Shown here one piece after another: positions 1-13,668 of a stretch of 64,000 nucleotides of DNA; positions within the stretch are counted from its first letter, which is position 1; each line of letters starts with the position of its first letter. Below the pieces are notes generated by a model, which worked only from the letters and a program-made list of their open reading frames with translations, was not told the origin of the DNA and did no database searches. Source of the DNA: Riptortus pedestris (lineage: Eukaryota > Arthropoda > Insecta > Hemiptera > Alydidae); the NCBI GenBank assembly GCA_019009955.1, contig CM032228.1, positions 178,263,501 to 178,327,500 on the forward strand. Direction: 5' to 3'. The position numbers and the translations under genes are program-made.

Positions 1-903
1 ATATATATATATAATTATACAAAAGTGCTTATTTCATTAACTTTAAAATCTGGACTCTCTCCACGAAAGATAAGAGTCCTCTTTATAATGGAAAGTAGAG
101 CTCTCTATTTGATATTTAGAGTCGCAGCACTGATGTAATTTTTTACTGTTCCCTACTCGATATCATCAATACTGTTTGTATACAAGGTCCCAAAACGCTG
201 GTGGTGTATTTTTGAGGGAATTAAACTTATTGGCAGCGTAGAAAAATATAGTTCGGTACACTAGCCGAGTGAGGAGAGGAAGAAAGGTAGACTGCAGGGG
301 AAATCCTGAATGTTCTGATGAAGGACCTGTACTGGATCATACATCAGTGTAGTCTCTCATTGCTTAAATATGTGTTGCAAGAAGGCTCAACTCATGTTCT
401 CTCACTCTCCTAAGATTTCACTCTCACCTAACTAGTTGGAAATTCGCATAATAATAAGACTTAGGAAAAGAAAGAAAAAAAAAAGAATTAAAGAGGTAAT
501 AACGCTATATAATTTTAGCGTGGGGTAAGATTACGATGAGGCGGTTTGAATGAAGTTATTGATTTCTGACAAGAATGGAGTTAACGGAACTGAAAAGGAA
601 ATTTCACATAGTGTGCTGAAAAGCCATATCCAAGGTAATCAAGACAAGGTAGCGGAGACAAAATAATATAAGTCTTTATGTGCATTTATCTATTCTTCAG
701 GAAGCTCAAACAAAAATACAACATAACACTTGTTTCTCTAAACTCATTTTTTTTTTGTATTATTTTTAACCAGTAAATTGTATTCTTTCTGTTTCTGCTA
801 TTCAGAATTCATGACTTCTTTAAGCAATTGTTTGGTACAATATAATGTCGTCATATTTTCTCTAGTCTAATATTACTATCTATTCTAATGATTAAAAAAT
901 AAA
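1..903. other. AT-rich non-coding DNA
   Basis: Opens with a short (AT)n run (1-13). I see no coding frame, splice-bounded exon or recognisable repeat family in the rest. It holds scattered A- and T-homopolymers, for example around 470-485 and 748-757. Confidence 0.5.
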
Positions 904-1000
904 TTGTCGTACCTGTTGGTAGATTCCGCCATGACTGTCTTTTCGTCGAGTACAACAGACAAGCTCTTTCAGTGAGATGGCAACAGCCTGACGTTAGTTG
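904..1000 (+). repeat. Diverged arm of the palindromic element at 59959-60180
   Basis: This stretch aligns by eye with the left arm of the 222-bp foldback element near 60 kb. Shared blocks include ttgtc-tacctgt-ggt at the outer end, a tcga-tacaa block, and an inner block resembling caagcgctttcgatgcgatggca. Only one arm is seen here, so this is a half copy or an old, diverged one. It shows that the palindrome is a repeat family and not a one-off fold. Confidence 0.5.
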
Positions 1001-4000
1001 TACACGGTAGTCCCTTGATATTTCCTGTATTAGTCCTTTCTTCAGCTATTAGTTATCTACAATATGATTTATATAAACCATACAAGAAGTAATTAAAAAT
1101 CGTAAATAAAAGGAAGTGATACTTGCTAAATAACGTGCCAAGTGGAATCACAACATGACATGAGAGGGAAGAACTTATGTATACCTGAGTGGACCCAAGA
1201 CGACATCGATAAGGATAGCTAATCCCTTACGGACGTAAACTACTATGGTACAATATAAACAAACTATCCTCAGAGATAACAACTAATAGCTGTAAAACGG
1301 GCTACATAAATTCAGGTAATTTCAAGGTATTACTCAGTACAACTAGAGACAGGCTTAATTAAGTATGGTGACATTGCACAGAAAGCGCTTGCCACGTGTA
1401 CTCCACAATCAGCCAATAATGGCGGTTTATCTACCTATAGGTATATTATAAATACTGGCTGTACCGACCGACTACGTTATAATATTTATTTATCATGGAG
1501 CATTCACTACAAGATAATATTGCTCATTAACGAAAACAAAAAAAACAAAACAATTACGACAAAACAAAAAAAAAAATATGCATCAACAAATTGATCAATA
1601 AACTTTAGGGCTTATCTGAAGAGCCACGATGTCGTATATCAATGTTGTTTTTTATTCATTTCAGAGATTTTTGATCTCAATTCCTGTTCCGCCCAGACCG
1701 CTTTCAGTTCAAGTTTTTGTATATGTCACTGGAACACAACCGCAGATTCTGTGCAATAAGACGGCGCTCCATCAGGAAGGAGCAGTCCCATGCTATCTAG
1801 CGATGCATAAAGGAACTTGAAGCGTGTGATCCCCTGAAGGTACAACTCCGAGTGAAGGAGCAAGCAAGATTCCTAGTACAGACACTGAACGGTGAACATT
1901 TCTAGTCTCAGAGACTCTTTTAGTTAGACGAGCTAAAGTGGCTTAAAGTGGGCCTTCAGGCCAATATTGGAGTGCAGACATGAAAACCGGCTAGTTTAAA
2001 TGCAGCAGGCGCGGAAAATTTACGACATGTACAATTCTACAGTGTGCTGGTTGTATTATCACATCTTCAAGCTTCTAGTAATTTTTTTTCTTTTGTCATC
2101 TTTAACCATACGGCGTCCAATAGCAACTCATTGCAAATCAGCATCACGAAATCTACAATACATTCCAAATTCTATTTATTCAAAATTTCAATAGCCCACC
2201 TCTGTAAACCTTTCTGCTATCCCTCTTTCTTCTCTCACAGTTGTCAATATTTTACGAAATGTATCCCATGTATTTTACTTTTAAAAAAACCACACAGCTT
2301 GTACGTTTATGGAGTCAGATGCTATTACTGGATCAGTTGTGTAGAAGATTGCCTGCCTAATTGCAGGCAGGTCTCAGATACATCAATTTCTAGAATATAC
2401 ATCGTAATAATGAAAGAGTTACAAGATTTCACTTCTAAATTTAATTTACCTGCAACTCATAATGTTGCTACGTTAATAATAGCTTGGTATTAAGCCATTA
2501 ATTTATCTTTTTTGGCAAGGAGAATTACATAAACGTTTTTATGTATATTTCGTTTTTTAATAATGACAAATAACTAAGTTTCATAAACAGCTCAAAAAAA
2601 ATAAATAAATGTTTTATTTATTTGTACTAAGCATAAATTTCTAGATAGTGTCTGGCGATTGTAGCATTAGGTCTACATTTGGTCATCAAATTAACCAATC
2701 AAAACTTTGTACACCATTAGATTTCACTTCTGTGACCATAAAAGCTACGTGAAATCCAATGGACCAATCTAAAATATGAAACATATTTGTCGGGCAGTTA
2801 ACGTTGTGTCGTGCAATTTAATTAACTTTCGTCGTAGAGAACCGTTTGGGCAGGCCATAAATTTGTGTATGACCACTAAACGTATAGGGTGATTAACTAA
2901 GATGTTGGAATGTCCCGACGTTGGCAGCCATATTTCAGCGACATCGTAAATCACGTATTACGGCCCCCTTCAGTTACACATCTTCAGCTAACGGCCACTA
3001 AAGTAGCACGCTCTCATCCTTGACGTTGCCACTAAATCTTATGGCTTTGGCAGAAAACCCGTCAAATCTCCTGTTTCTATGATTGTTACTATCTGGGCGA
3101 TATTTATCGTTACTTTTAATACTGATAGTTTCCTCAGATTTCATAAAAACTATTATCAGTTACTGCTTTTCTGGAATTATTTTACTTATCTTTAAAAGAA
3201 AGATTAATTAGTTAAATAATTCAAAATATGTTTTTTTATTATTTCATTAAATGGAATTTCTTAATAGTTATTGTTATATCATTGTTAATCAATAATCGTA
3301 TAAAACAAAACACACAATTTTCCACCTTTTATAGTTATTCCAAGATCATTGAGGTTTTTGTTCTTACCTCACTAATTTGAGAAGTGTCAAAAATATATGT
3401 ATAAAGATCGTACTTCTTAATAGAACAGCTGCTTATTTATAAACACAGTAGTAATTTATAAGATAATTATGTACATATAAAGGCTATTATTCATTTAGAA
3501 GCGCTGTTAGTTCATTAACATATCATACCAATAATATCTCTTGTATGTTAATACATTTAACATATACATACAAATCTTTTCGAAATAAAATCATACTTAA
3601 CTTGGGTTTAAATTTTTCGCTGAATTATCTAACTTTTACTCTATCTACATTGTAATTAAAACCTGATTTGGTTTCCCTTATACAGAAAAGGAAGAAAATG
3701 ATGGACCTGTAGGTATCTCGTCCAAATTACGCTCAGTTGCATAAAGTGTACGTTAAATAAAAACCATATTTAATTTTTATCAGGGGAAATTTTAGTATAT
3801 ACAGTTTCATGAAAAATAAAAAAAAAAACTGTCTGAAGTTATTTTATTGAATGTAAATAAAATGCATAAGGAAATTTCTGCTCCAGCAACTAGTATTATA
3901 ACAAATAAAGGCTCTTGTAATATAGGAGGTGGGACATTTCTTAATCCATACATCCATAACCATTATTTATTTTCCAGGCCAAAAATTGAGACATAAATTT

Positions 4001-4452
4001 GTACCTTATCCTTACTGAGACCAAGTGGTTTAAGTTAAAAGTATTTTAAGGGACTAGAAATAGATATTTAGGTCTCACTAAAACTCATTATAATTTTAGA
4101 GCAAACGTTTCGCCTTCATGGGAAGATACAAAGCTAAAAATACTGGGATATTTGAATTAAAAATTACCACCAGCTTATACCTAAGGCATTTACATTTTAC
4201 CTACAAACCATAGATATTGTTTAAAATTATTCTCTTAAGTCAGTATAAAAATTTTCGTGAACATAAAAACATATAGCATACAAGAGCCAATCAAATAGTA
4301 CGCAGTCTTTTTTACACAAATTGGAGCTAATACATAATCAGACCGTATTAACTTAAATAATAAATACTTTAAACTATTTTTTTTATAAATATCATTTACA
4401 AAAAATAATAGTTATTCGATTTTTTTTAACCAAAATTAAGTACAATACGCAC
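1001..4452. other. Geneless AT-rich stretch
   Basis: The longest open frame here (2044-2493, + strand) has biased composition, no family motif and no splice context, so I do not call it a gene. The 1600-2000 part is less AT-rich and may be an old repeat that I cannot classify. From 3100 on, the sequence is A/T-rich with many homopolymers. Confidence 0.4.
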
Positions 4453-4600
4453 ACACACTTTTCTAGCCTGGGTGAGACTACAGATTTTATTTATTGAGTT
4501 CAGCACAAAATAATTCCTTTTATTCATACGAGAATCGAACCTCTGAGTCTACCATATCTTTAAGACCAACGCTTTAACTCACATGGGTAACGTGGGCCCT
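4453..4600 (-). mobile_element. tRNA-derived SINE, old copy
   Basis: Read on the - strand it has a tRNA-like head starting gggcccacgttacccatgtg, a pol III B-box-like ggttcgattct, then a body with ggaattattt and the cccaggctagaaaag block shared with the other SINE copies in this window. It is clearly diverged from the younger copies at 22472 and 31262, and the 3' (taa)n tail is not preserved. It may be an older subfamily. Confidence 0.65.
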
Positions 4601-6302
4601 AAATGAATATGTCTGCATACTGAAACCTCTTGCATACATTTATTTTCTATTAAAATGCATTTACCTTACATCAAAATTGCAATAGAAAACGTTCACACAC
4701 ACACACCCATTAATAATATATTTGTATAGTGGTAACTCATGTTCAGTAGCTTTTGGTGAATAACTTGACTTTGACCTCTGTTAATAAGTTAAAAATTAAA
4801 AGAAGTACTTGTTTAACTCTAGGAAATTTATCATTTGAAATGAAACCATCTACTCAGTCCCACGTTCTTAGCCCAGTTAAGTAAAAGGAACCAGCATTTT
4901 TTAAAGGTACTTTATTTATAATTACAAGTTGAAACTTGAACTAACTGTTTAAGTTAGTTAATTAATAAACAAATAAAAGTAGCAATTATATAGTCTTTAC
5001 AAATAAAAAAAAGTGTTTATTTTTTTTATTTAAACGAGTTCCGCAACACTGGCAATTTACTCATAATTCAATTGTGTACAAAAAAGCGAATAGTAAAAAA
5101 ATATAAAAAGAAACAGAAAAGGAGTGAACTATGGTGGTTTTTCATGTGGTTAATTGGCATACAAATTTTACATGAAACAAACAATATTGTATATGGAAAC
5201 ATGAGGGTGGTGAAAATAATATAAATGAAAATGTAAGTATCGACGGGAGAAGTAGAACTTCATAGAAATACATAAAGATTTGTTTCTGTTTTTGATTTTT
5301 AATATTAAGCCTAGTAAGCTGGCTAAATGTTTCCTACTGATTTGTATTTAATAAAATGATAAAAGCACTACTTTGACAAATAAAATCGTTCTGCTTCGTT
5401 TAAATCGATGAGCACGAGACATGAAAAGGGAATGAAGCCGGTGGGACTTTGTCGAATCCATTTCCTGCATCGGTCGCAAGTAAATGTTTGGGAAGGAAGA
5501 TCATGTTTGGTTAGTGAATATTGAAGAGAAGTTCTTATGGGCTGGAGGATGTACATAGGAAGGGGAGAGCCTATACCATAAGGTCATCATCATTTTTGGG
5601 GCGTTGTGGCTGAAGGGGGAAAGATTCGTGATCGGTATATAAAGTAGCACGGGACACTAGTCCTTTTGATGGCTAGCTCGTGAGATCAATTTTATTGCAT
5701 CCGACCTTCACTCCCCTGAATAATATAGAGACTATCAGAGCTAAAAGTAAATAGCCCACACGCACTGCATACTACCTCGAGTCTATGGTGAAAAAGGAAC
5801 TCCCTTACAAAATATTTATGCCTAAATATATTTACTTTATACTTAAACAATTCAAAACCAAAACTCGCTCTTATATTTGTGGATTGAAAACAAGTAGTTC
5901 ATACATTTACAGATATATTTAAATAAAATTATTCATAATACACATTTCCGCACATTCCAATTATTAACAGCAAAGTGAACTGGTGAATTGGGGAAGTGAA
6001 GCGAAATGCCCAAAGGTCTCATGGTGAAGCCTAACAATTCATTTTATCATCTCTCTATACTAATCATTATCTGAAGGCTTCCTGTTCCTGTTTTCCACGT
6101 TGAGTATCCCTCTAATGTGGGAATTTATTGAAATTTTGTGTGCTCCATCCTTTGGATACTACACACATTTCATTGATAACATTATAGTATGTAGAATACA
6201 ATAATTAATTATAAACATTATAAGAATAAAACAAATAATAAAAAGAAAAGAAAAAAAAAAGAAAGAAAGAAAAAAAACATATGCAAGCATTACATATGTC
6301 TA
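4601..6302. other. Geneless AT-rich stretch
   Basis: No supported gene. A purine-rich A/G tract at about 6238-6278 lies next to the 3' end of the LINE fragment that follows on the - strand and may be its degenerate tail or an independent simple repeat. Short open frames around 5368-5556 show no recognisable motif. Confidence 0.4.
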
Positions 6303-7083
6303 TACCTATACATTAGGTGTAGATCTACAAAATGTTGTCCAGTTCTTGAATAAATGCACTAAATCTCTTGTTGAATTTGTATAAAAGTTCTGGTTTGTCC
6401 GTCGGCCAAGTTCCGTTTTGTAAGGTAATGTACTTGATGAGTTTTGTTTTTGGTCCGTCAAGTAATGAACAGTCATATAAGAGGTGGTCACATGTCTGTT
6501 CAGTCTCATTGTCACATTTGCATGTATTTGTGTTTGTAAGTTTAAGTTTGTACAAGTAACTTTTTGTAGGTCCATGTACTGATATAAATTGTATTTGTTT
6601 AGAATTGTTAAGTGCTATTTTTTGTCTCAGATATGTAGTTGGTAGTACTTATGTAATTGTCGTCCTTTAGTAGTGTTTGTCCATCTTTCGTCCCATTTTT
6701 TATAAGATTCGTTTCTCAAAAGAGTTTTAATGGTCTGTTTAGTCAGTTTTGAGTATGAAATAGGTATTGATTCGTCTCTCGAAGCTGTATTTGCAAGTTG
6801 GTCTGCTGTGTCATTTCCTAAATTTCTCGAGTGTCCTTTTATCCATGTTATTGCCACTATTAGATTTTTCTGTCTACATAGTGTAATTAATCTTCTGATT
6901 CAGTCTGTTCGTTTTGGTTTTCGTTATTGTAAATGCGGTCTATGTTGAATTTGCTGTCCTTATAGATTATACTAGTCTCTCTGTCACTTGAAATGTCGTG
7001 CAGTGTTTTGAGTGCCGCAGTGATTCCAAGATTTTCTGTTTGGTTGTGTGATAATCTGTATTGTCCTATCTGAAGGCTTATTA
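6303..7083 (-). pseudogene. Truncated LINE: RNase H domain and C-terminal zinc knuckle
   Basis: This is the 3' part of a non-LTR retrotransposon ORF2 of the I/Jockey-like type that carries RNase H. On the - strand the first part (about 7083-6860) matches the start of an RNase H domain with several breaks. It is followed by ITWIKGHSRNLGNDTADQLA (6627-6857 frame), the typical RNase H C-terminal block with its His and Asp. Further on (6555-6325) comes a CxC...H...C zinc-knuckle-like region, CKCDNETEQTCDHLLYDC, usual at the end of such ORFs. Endonuclease and reverse transcriptase are absent, as expected of a 5'-truncated insertion. Relics of the same kind lie at 60690-60900 and 61860-62950. Confidence 0.8.
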
Positions 7084-9560
7084 TAATTGTTTTACCAATG
7101 GTCCTCTCTCAATTATGGCGTTGAAAATAATTGAATACGTTTATCTTAAAAAATAAAACTTTTTATAATGTGAAATCATAAGTTTTATGCTTTTCAAATA
7201 TATTAACGTTTTGTCAACGTCTATGGGAAGGATAACTACTTGAAAGATGCAATCAAATAGATTCGTCGTAGCGTGCGTATAATTTGAATTCGGCGCCGGT
7301 TTTAAAATCTAGGAAACCATTGACTTATTTTAAATTTTTCTTTTTGTTTTCTATTATTTATTGGTAAATCATTATCATACATTTGTTTCTTTTCACAAAT
7401 TCGGGTTTACTTTTTATTTACATTGGATCATTGTTTTACAGAACTCTAAAGTATTGAGTAAGTTTTTGAAGGATAGGTCCCTCTGTAGAAGAGTTGGTCT
7501 ATTCATGTAGAATACAGCCCAATATCTTCATTATTCAGGTAGCATTTGAGACCCAATATCCAAATATTCTACTCACTTGGTCTATTAGCAAGTTGATTTC
7601 TTTTGGCCAATAATAAACTGGCGATTGACGATACGTTTCTTTCTTGGTTCTAAAAACAGTTTTATCTTCTGGATATGTGTTGAATCTGTGCGTACATTGA
7701 ATAAACATTCTGAACTACGGAACGGGCCATACATAATACATTTACATAAATAAAACACTTTTATTACATACCCGTACAAACATACAAAGCGATTCCACAA
7801 TTCTCCTAATTTAAAATGTTTTCCTTCTCGGATAATCTTCGACTACTCGTTCTCTTCCCTGAATCTGCTGCCTGACTGGTTCTTATGAGGTACAAAAAAG
7901 GAATAAATTAAGCAGAGAGGCCACAAACTTGTACTGTGGGTTCTATCCAAATGAATGTTTAATACTCTCTTGCATGCGTTTTAATCATTTTAAAAAAATT
8001 GCTTAAAAAGGAGACTTAAGCACATAGCTCATAGATTCTTCGCCCTCAAAAATAATAGATGTGCTGAATCTCACCTTTTTTGATTCCTGTGTTGAACTAT
8101 GATGTGGGCAGAAGAGCGGTATAAGTCTCTTGATGTTCTATCTTTGGTTCAGATATCCACCACTGGAATTTGTCCATCTCTCGCCAAGTTTGCTCCTAGT
8201 AAGCTACCTTCTCTGTTAGCCATTTACATCTAACATTATGTACGAAATGAGTTCTTCCTTCATCAATTTCTAGTTGCTGCCAAAATCATTTCCTATCTAG
8301 TCGTGTTCGTTCCCTGAACCAAAAGGCCATGCCATTCTCAGAGTTCCAATAAATGAAATCCTCTTTCAGAGTTGCCACAGTAATTGATCCACCAGGTGGC
8401 CACATGTTGAACCTATGTGCAGGAGTTGTTAACTTTCGGTTGTCATCTCTTGGTTCCCATGTTGGAGCATTCCCATGTTTGCTTCACAGTGGGAATTGGA
8501 AAGAGCTAGTATATCTTTTGTTTCCCAGAATATCCTTCAGCCTGGCCATATGAGCTTACGTTCTGTTTTCCCTTCTAAAATTTGTTCAACTATCACTCAG
8601 GAAACTTTCGTTCTATTTAGTATTTTATAAATCAGGATCTTGTTCGACTTCTGTTAGCAGTGTCATTTTCAGGATAAATTTTTATAAATAACTTGCTGAC
8701 CAATTCTTTAAGCAGTTTCCAGAGAAAGCTGTATATCAAAGGATCTGTTCACCTCTAGGTTTTCTCAAATGCCATCAGTACGTCCAGAAATTCAAGCTGA
8801 AAAAAACAAAAGAAAAATGAACTTTATATTTTTTTTAAGAAGAACAACCTTAAAGGTAAATGGTTATTACCAAATTCATGATTTTTAAAATATTTTAAAA
8901 TAATAAAGATGTAAAATATTTAACTGAAAATGTGTGGCAACTATCGGAAATTAAAAATGATTTATTATTACAATTAAAAGTAATTATCGCAACACATGCA
9001 TTTGAAATATTCTAATTTTCTAGAACATAAACATTCTTAAAGGAGGGTAATAAATTGTTTACGAATTCGAAGTTATGTGTCTCCAGTTAAAACATAGCTG
9101 AGAGAATATGTTGCATTTTTTGGTCATAAACAGGACTGTGATGTCAGAAGCTACATAAATTAAATTAAATTTAAATTCATAATAGCTACCATTAGACAGC
9201 GGTTCATTCATGGTTTTGGTCTGGCTCTCTCCAGTCTTATTAATGGAGTTAAAGTTGTTTGAGCTGTTGCTGACAAGACAACGGAAAACTTTTGCATAAC
9301 CATTGGTCGTTATCCTCTGCTTGCTCATTTCGCAAGAAACTCGTATTCTTTTTCATGGGATTTACTACTGTGTGCGACCTATTGACATAACTCTTAGAAA
9401 GTACTAAAGTTTTCATAGTATTAAAATACACGTTTTAAATATTCAAGGAACATGGCAAAATTTCAGAATTTTTTAATACTTGTTTTTTCTTATCATCTAA
9501 TATAAATCAGTTATGGAATGTTGTACAATTTTAATACTAACGGATTTCATATTGTTCCAG
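7084..9560. other. Non-coding; probably intron or upstream flank of the sphingomyelinase-like gene
   Basis: The exon at 9561 is internal (it starts mid-codon after an acceptor), so this stretch should be intron. I searched it by eye for the catalytic-domain motifs expected just upstream (GNHE-type, GHxPPG, GHTHxDxF) and found none. A less AT-rich block at about 8100-8570 contains a 66-codon frame with no recognisable motif. Confidence 0.4.
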
Positions 9561-9673
9561 CTAAACCAATCAATTGGATCTTAATGGCCCCTGCCCTCTC
9601 TCCAAGGAGAACTACGAGTGGACCCAATAATCCTGGAATTAGGCTTTACAAGTTTGAAACAACTACTGGCCAG
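9561..9673 (+). CDS. Acid sphingomyelinase-like phosphodiesterase, internal exon
   Basis: Exon bounded by the acceptor ttgttccag and the donor gtaagc. It begins with the last two bases of a codon and ends on a complete codon. The translation includes WILMAPALSPRRTTSG and NNPGIRLYKFETTTGQ, matching the end of the calcineurin-like catalytic domain in the acid sphingomyelinase / SMPDL3 family, where a hydrophobic strand with an APSxTP-like motif is followed by NPGxRxYxYD and a turn. The family hydrolyses phosphodiester bonds of sphingomyelin or nucleotides in lysosomes or outside the cell, using two zinc ions. The zinc ligands lie in exons not visible here. The next exon (14407) continues the reading frame exactly. 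Which paralogue it is (SMPD1-like or SMPDL3-like) cannot be told from this part. Confidence 0.78.
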
Positions 9674-10724
9674 GTAAGCAATGCAAATAGAAACAAGGAA
9701 TTTCAGTGCCTGAGTGTAGCAAATGGGGAGATAATCAGTCATGTTCAACCAATGTCATTATGTTGAACATATAATCGGGCGGAGGATAATTGATACACTT
9801 TCGAGTTCATGTGAACAGAATGTTTCGTTTGATTTTTTTTTTTTTTTATTTTTTTTTTTTTGGGATCCCATAAAAGTCTGTCTTTTAAGTTATTGTAGCT
9901 AATACTCTATGAATAATCCTTGATCACTAAGGTGAGATGTGGGGCAGGCTGAAGAGGCACACGTCTGGATATAGCTTCAGAGCTTTGTACTGTCAACACC
10001 GAGTTATGGTCAGTGAAGGCAGTGATGCCATCTCCAGTCTTAGTGAAGTGTGAAGTTAGGGGTTACGAAATGGGAAGTAACCTTTTTTTTTGCTTAACGT
10101 AAAACGACCCGATACAGCTCGGGTTTGAAAAAATAATCAATCAACTATTCAAAAAATATTGTGTACGTTTAAAATTTTTAGAATCCTCCCGATCGTTCAA
10201 CTTCTGTTGGATCGATGCTCAAAGAAGTTCCTCCGAGACTTAAACTTTTTTTTTAAAATCAAATGTCTCGGGAAACAAATCTCTAGTTATTTTCTTTACC
10301 AATCTTGCCAAGAGCCAAAATACCTACATATGACATCAAATGATAGTTTAATAATTCTTCATTGATGGATTTACTGAAGTTTATACACCTTCAGAGTACT
10401 CACCAAATGGATTTTCCTAACCAAACCATTTTTCTTGGACATAGAAAAACTCTTAAAAATCGTGAATTCCCGATATAACCCCCACCAATCCTGTTTAAAA
10501 ACCGCATGAAATTGTGTAAGAAAGCATTTATTTTTTTTAAACTTCAATTTTTCTGTAATACCATCCAAACAACGATTCGATACATTTAGATTTATGTACA
10601 GCATGATTTTCTTGACTAGGAAACTGCTATTGTCATGAGAGATAGTGTCACCCAGATGGTTGAATAAAACAGCGAACGTTATAAATGTCTTCAACCTTGA
10701 AAAGAAGTCTAAAGTTCTATAGCC

Positions 10725-10726
<2 letters not shown>

Positions 10727-10790
<64 letters not shown>

Positions 10791-10813
10791 GGTGTGTGTG
10801 TGTGTGTGTGTGT
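10727..10813. repeat. (AT)n(GT)n compound microsatellite
   Basis: About 60 bases of uninterrupted AT followed by about 25 bases of GT, inside the gene's intron. Confidence 0.95.
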
Positions 10814-13506
10814 CAACCCAAAATATTACTGGTTAGCCGGTAATTGAGCCGATAGGACTGTTGTAAGCGCTATTGGGCATAGGATGATAAATGGATTATC
10901 GAAGAGGAATTACTGTCCATTGAGAAATTGCGACGTGCTACATAAAAGGATGTAGTCCTTTAAGTCTAAAAATGAATGAAAAGAGAATGAAAATCCTTGG
11001 AATTATTTTCCACTCGGGCTCAAAAGTCCAAGAATTTAAGTTTGCGGAAGTTGAGAAAGACCATTGTCATAACAAAAGTAGCATAATATGAACAATGTTA
11101 TTGAGTATACTCAGAACAGTCACATTCATAAAGCAGCCTCACGTATTTCTGTGTTAGGTATTCCATTGAAATTTCAGCAGAGTTCCGAAATGGAAATAAT
11201 AGAATTCCGAATATTCATTGCCACAGTTTCTGGTTTCTGCGAAATTCGATTAAACAGCGTAGACCATTGCAGACTTGCATATTTAAAATGTAGCTAGAGA
11301 TCTTTATGCATCACATGTCATGCATGGCTACTGTAAATGGGTGGGAAACTTTAATCCTAAAGTGAAATATAAATAACAACGATAATAATGAATTATCGCA
11401 TTCTTTTTTTAAAAAAAAATATTGTCATGTGCAATGTCGGATTCTAGGTAAGTTCCATTGGGAAAATAAAGAAATTTACAAATAGAAATATTTCTAGAAC
11501 TTGAATGTGGTGTCTTTCATAAAATATATTTTTGAAAATTATATAATTCACTTACACATTTGCTAGTTCAATGAATGGATTTAAGGGAGGGGTTGAAAAA
11601 GTTTCGGTATTTGATTGGAACAAAGCGCATAATTAACGTAAGCATTTCTATTTCCGAGGAAACTCAGAAGATTCATTATTATTGGATGTATGTTCACCGT
11701 TGCTCAAAATTTCTTTGTCAACATACGCCACCTGATTTATATAGGATTTATTTCTGAAACTTTTATGGACCGTTACATTAAACCAGATATTGAAATTCCA
11801 AGTGTACTGTTAATTTCCTGTTTCAGTGGACAACAAAAAAGATTAATTAGGGAAGAAACCGTGGGGAAATGGTTTGTTATAGTTTAACCCTGGCAAGAGA
11901 TAACTTCATGAACAATATATTATGCTCTATGTTAGGCGGTGTACATAAGACAAAATCAATAGGCGTGGAAGGTATACAAAATGTTGGATACGGGAGGTTC
12001 CCAATACTTGACATCCGATGGAAGCCAATGGTCAAGTGAATTCCATCGCTTCCAAGAACTCAACAAACACGATGACATTTCACTGGCTTACTATAGGCGA
12101 GCCTGACCTGCTACATCCTTTATATTCACTCACGGCCAACTCATGTTTACTTAACAGATATACTACCACCCGATACAGTATTCGGCATGCCCTCTAGTTT
12201 TTTTTTTATTATGGACACCGTCCTGGGTCAATTCAGGTTATCCACAGGCATGTACATACATAGATAAATAGTATTGGACAGTGGCTGTGATCTTTCATTC
12301 CGAAAAACTACAAACTTAAGAATCAAATAACTAACAATCCTTGGATCTGATTGTCTGAATAAAGTGACTTGATAAATAGAAAACTTCAGATGTAAAGGAT
12401 TCCAATGTTCTCGGAGGAAGACCCCGCGAACCCCGAAGGAAACTAAGATGACAACTGTTAGAAGATGACCTATAAGTGAATTATGGGAATCATGTAGTTT
12501 ACATTGATAAGATTGTGATTTTCTACCACGGAACGAATAGGCTAATTCTAAAATTACCACTAGATGAACTCCCTTCGTAGTAGGTCTCTGACTCAGCAAG
12601 TCAGTTTTGAATCTATAAAAATATATATAACATCAATGGCTAAATTATTTTACTAAGAAGTTCTAAATGGTTCAACATCTGCATCTCAACTCCGTTTATA
12701 TACTTCTGCATAGGGCAATTAGGAAAAACTTCTAGGATAACGTCTGTATGCTATTAGAGGAGGACAATGATGATACTCAACCTCAAGACTCTGAAAGTTA
12801 TAAAGGTCTAATCACAATGAGCAGAAGGCAGCCCTAATATCGGCCCCAGGTGGAGCTTATTGCATTCACAGACCCAAACATGGAATGAGCTTTGGTCATC
12901 AGTAGTTCGATCTTCCGCAAAAGCACATACATGAATGTTCTGCTGATTTATGAAAGACACCGAAGCTCTGTGTTAGGATGTTGAATGGAGCCCACTCTGT
13001 TCCCGACACATTCATTGATGAGTTTTAAATTATGTCAACCATTGATCGAAAGACTGAGACTCTACTTCTAAATACTGAGGGCGTTCCAATGATAGAAAAA
13101 TATGTAATCCAAAAGTAAAAAAAAAAAAACCTAAGACAAAAAGTTCATCATGCACAAGATGCTGCTATACCCGACAAGATTTTCACATGCTGGAATTTGT
13201 CATAGATGATATCTCATATTTTGGTGAGTAGTTGTATTAATTATTTAACCAATTAAGCAAAAAAGAATACGTGACGCTTAATATAATGAAACAGCATTTC
13301 ATAAGTGCAGAAGAAATTACCGTTACAAGAGTATTATAAATAGATTAAATAAGCTAATTGCGATACATGTCCTTGGAGACTTGTAAGTGGTATGTCTTCT
13401 GGTACTAAGAACATTAAACCAAGACTACCATCCCAGCAGCACAAGGAGCTTGAAGGAATGGAGGGGGGTGTCGAAATGTTATTGATATTAATACCATACA
13501 TTTATA

Positions 13507-13668
13507 TTATTATTATTTATTAACGTCCACTTTTTGTAACTCATGGCTAATTAGGACGGGTTATCTACAGGTTACCACCCTTTTCTAGCCAGGGTGGACT
13601 TGGGATGTTATTTAATGAATTCCGTCACTAAATAATTTCCTTTGCCCAGGCGAGAATCGAACTCGCCA
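13507..13668 (-). mobile_element. tRNA-derived SINE, 5'-truncated, with 12-bp target duplication
   Basis: On the - strand it begins tggcgagttcgattctcgcc (the T-arm/B-box of the tRNA-like head), passes through the conserved gcaaaggaaattatttagtgac and ccaccctggctagaaaaggg blocks, and ends with gtggacgttaataaataat plus a (taa)n tail. It is flanked by perfect 12-bp duplications catacatttata at 13495-13506 and 13669-13680. The tRNA head upstream of the T-arm is missing. The perfect duplication shows that the truncation happened at insertion. Confidence 0.9.

Noticed and set aside
2044..2493. 149-codon open frame (+)
   Set aside because: No recognisable domain, biased hydrophobic/Ser/Phe composition, no splice or promoter context; consistent with chance in AT-rich DNA.
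8353..8553. Frame containing DPPGGHM, checked as a metallophosphoesterase HxPPG motif for the sphingomyelinase-like gene
   Set aside because: The order of residues is wrong, there are no flanking family motifs, and no fitting splice sites.
12228..12599. 123-codon - strand frame inside the intron
   Set aside because: No family motif and no supporting splice sites; lies in an intron of the opposite strand.
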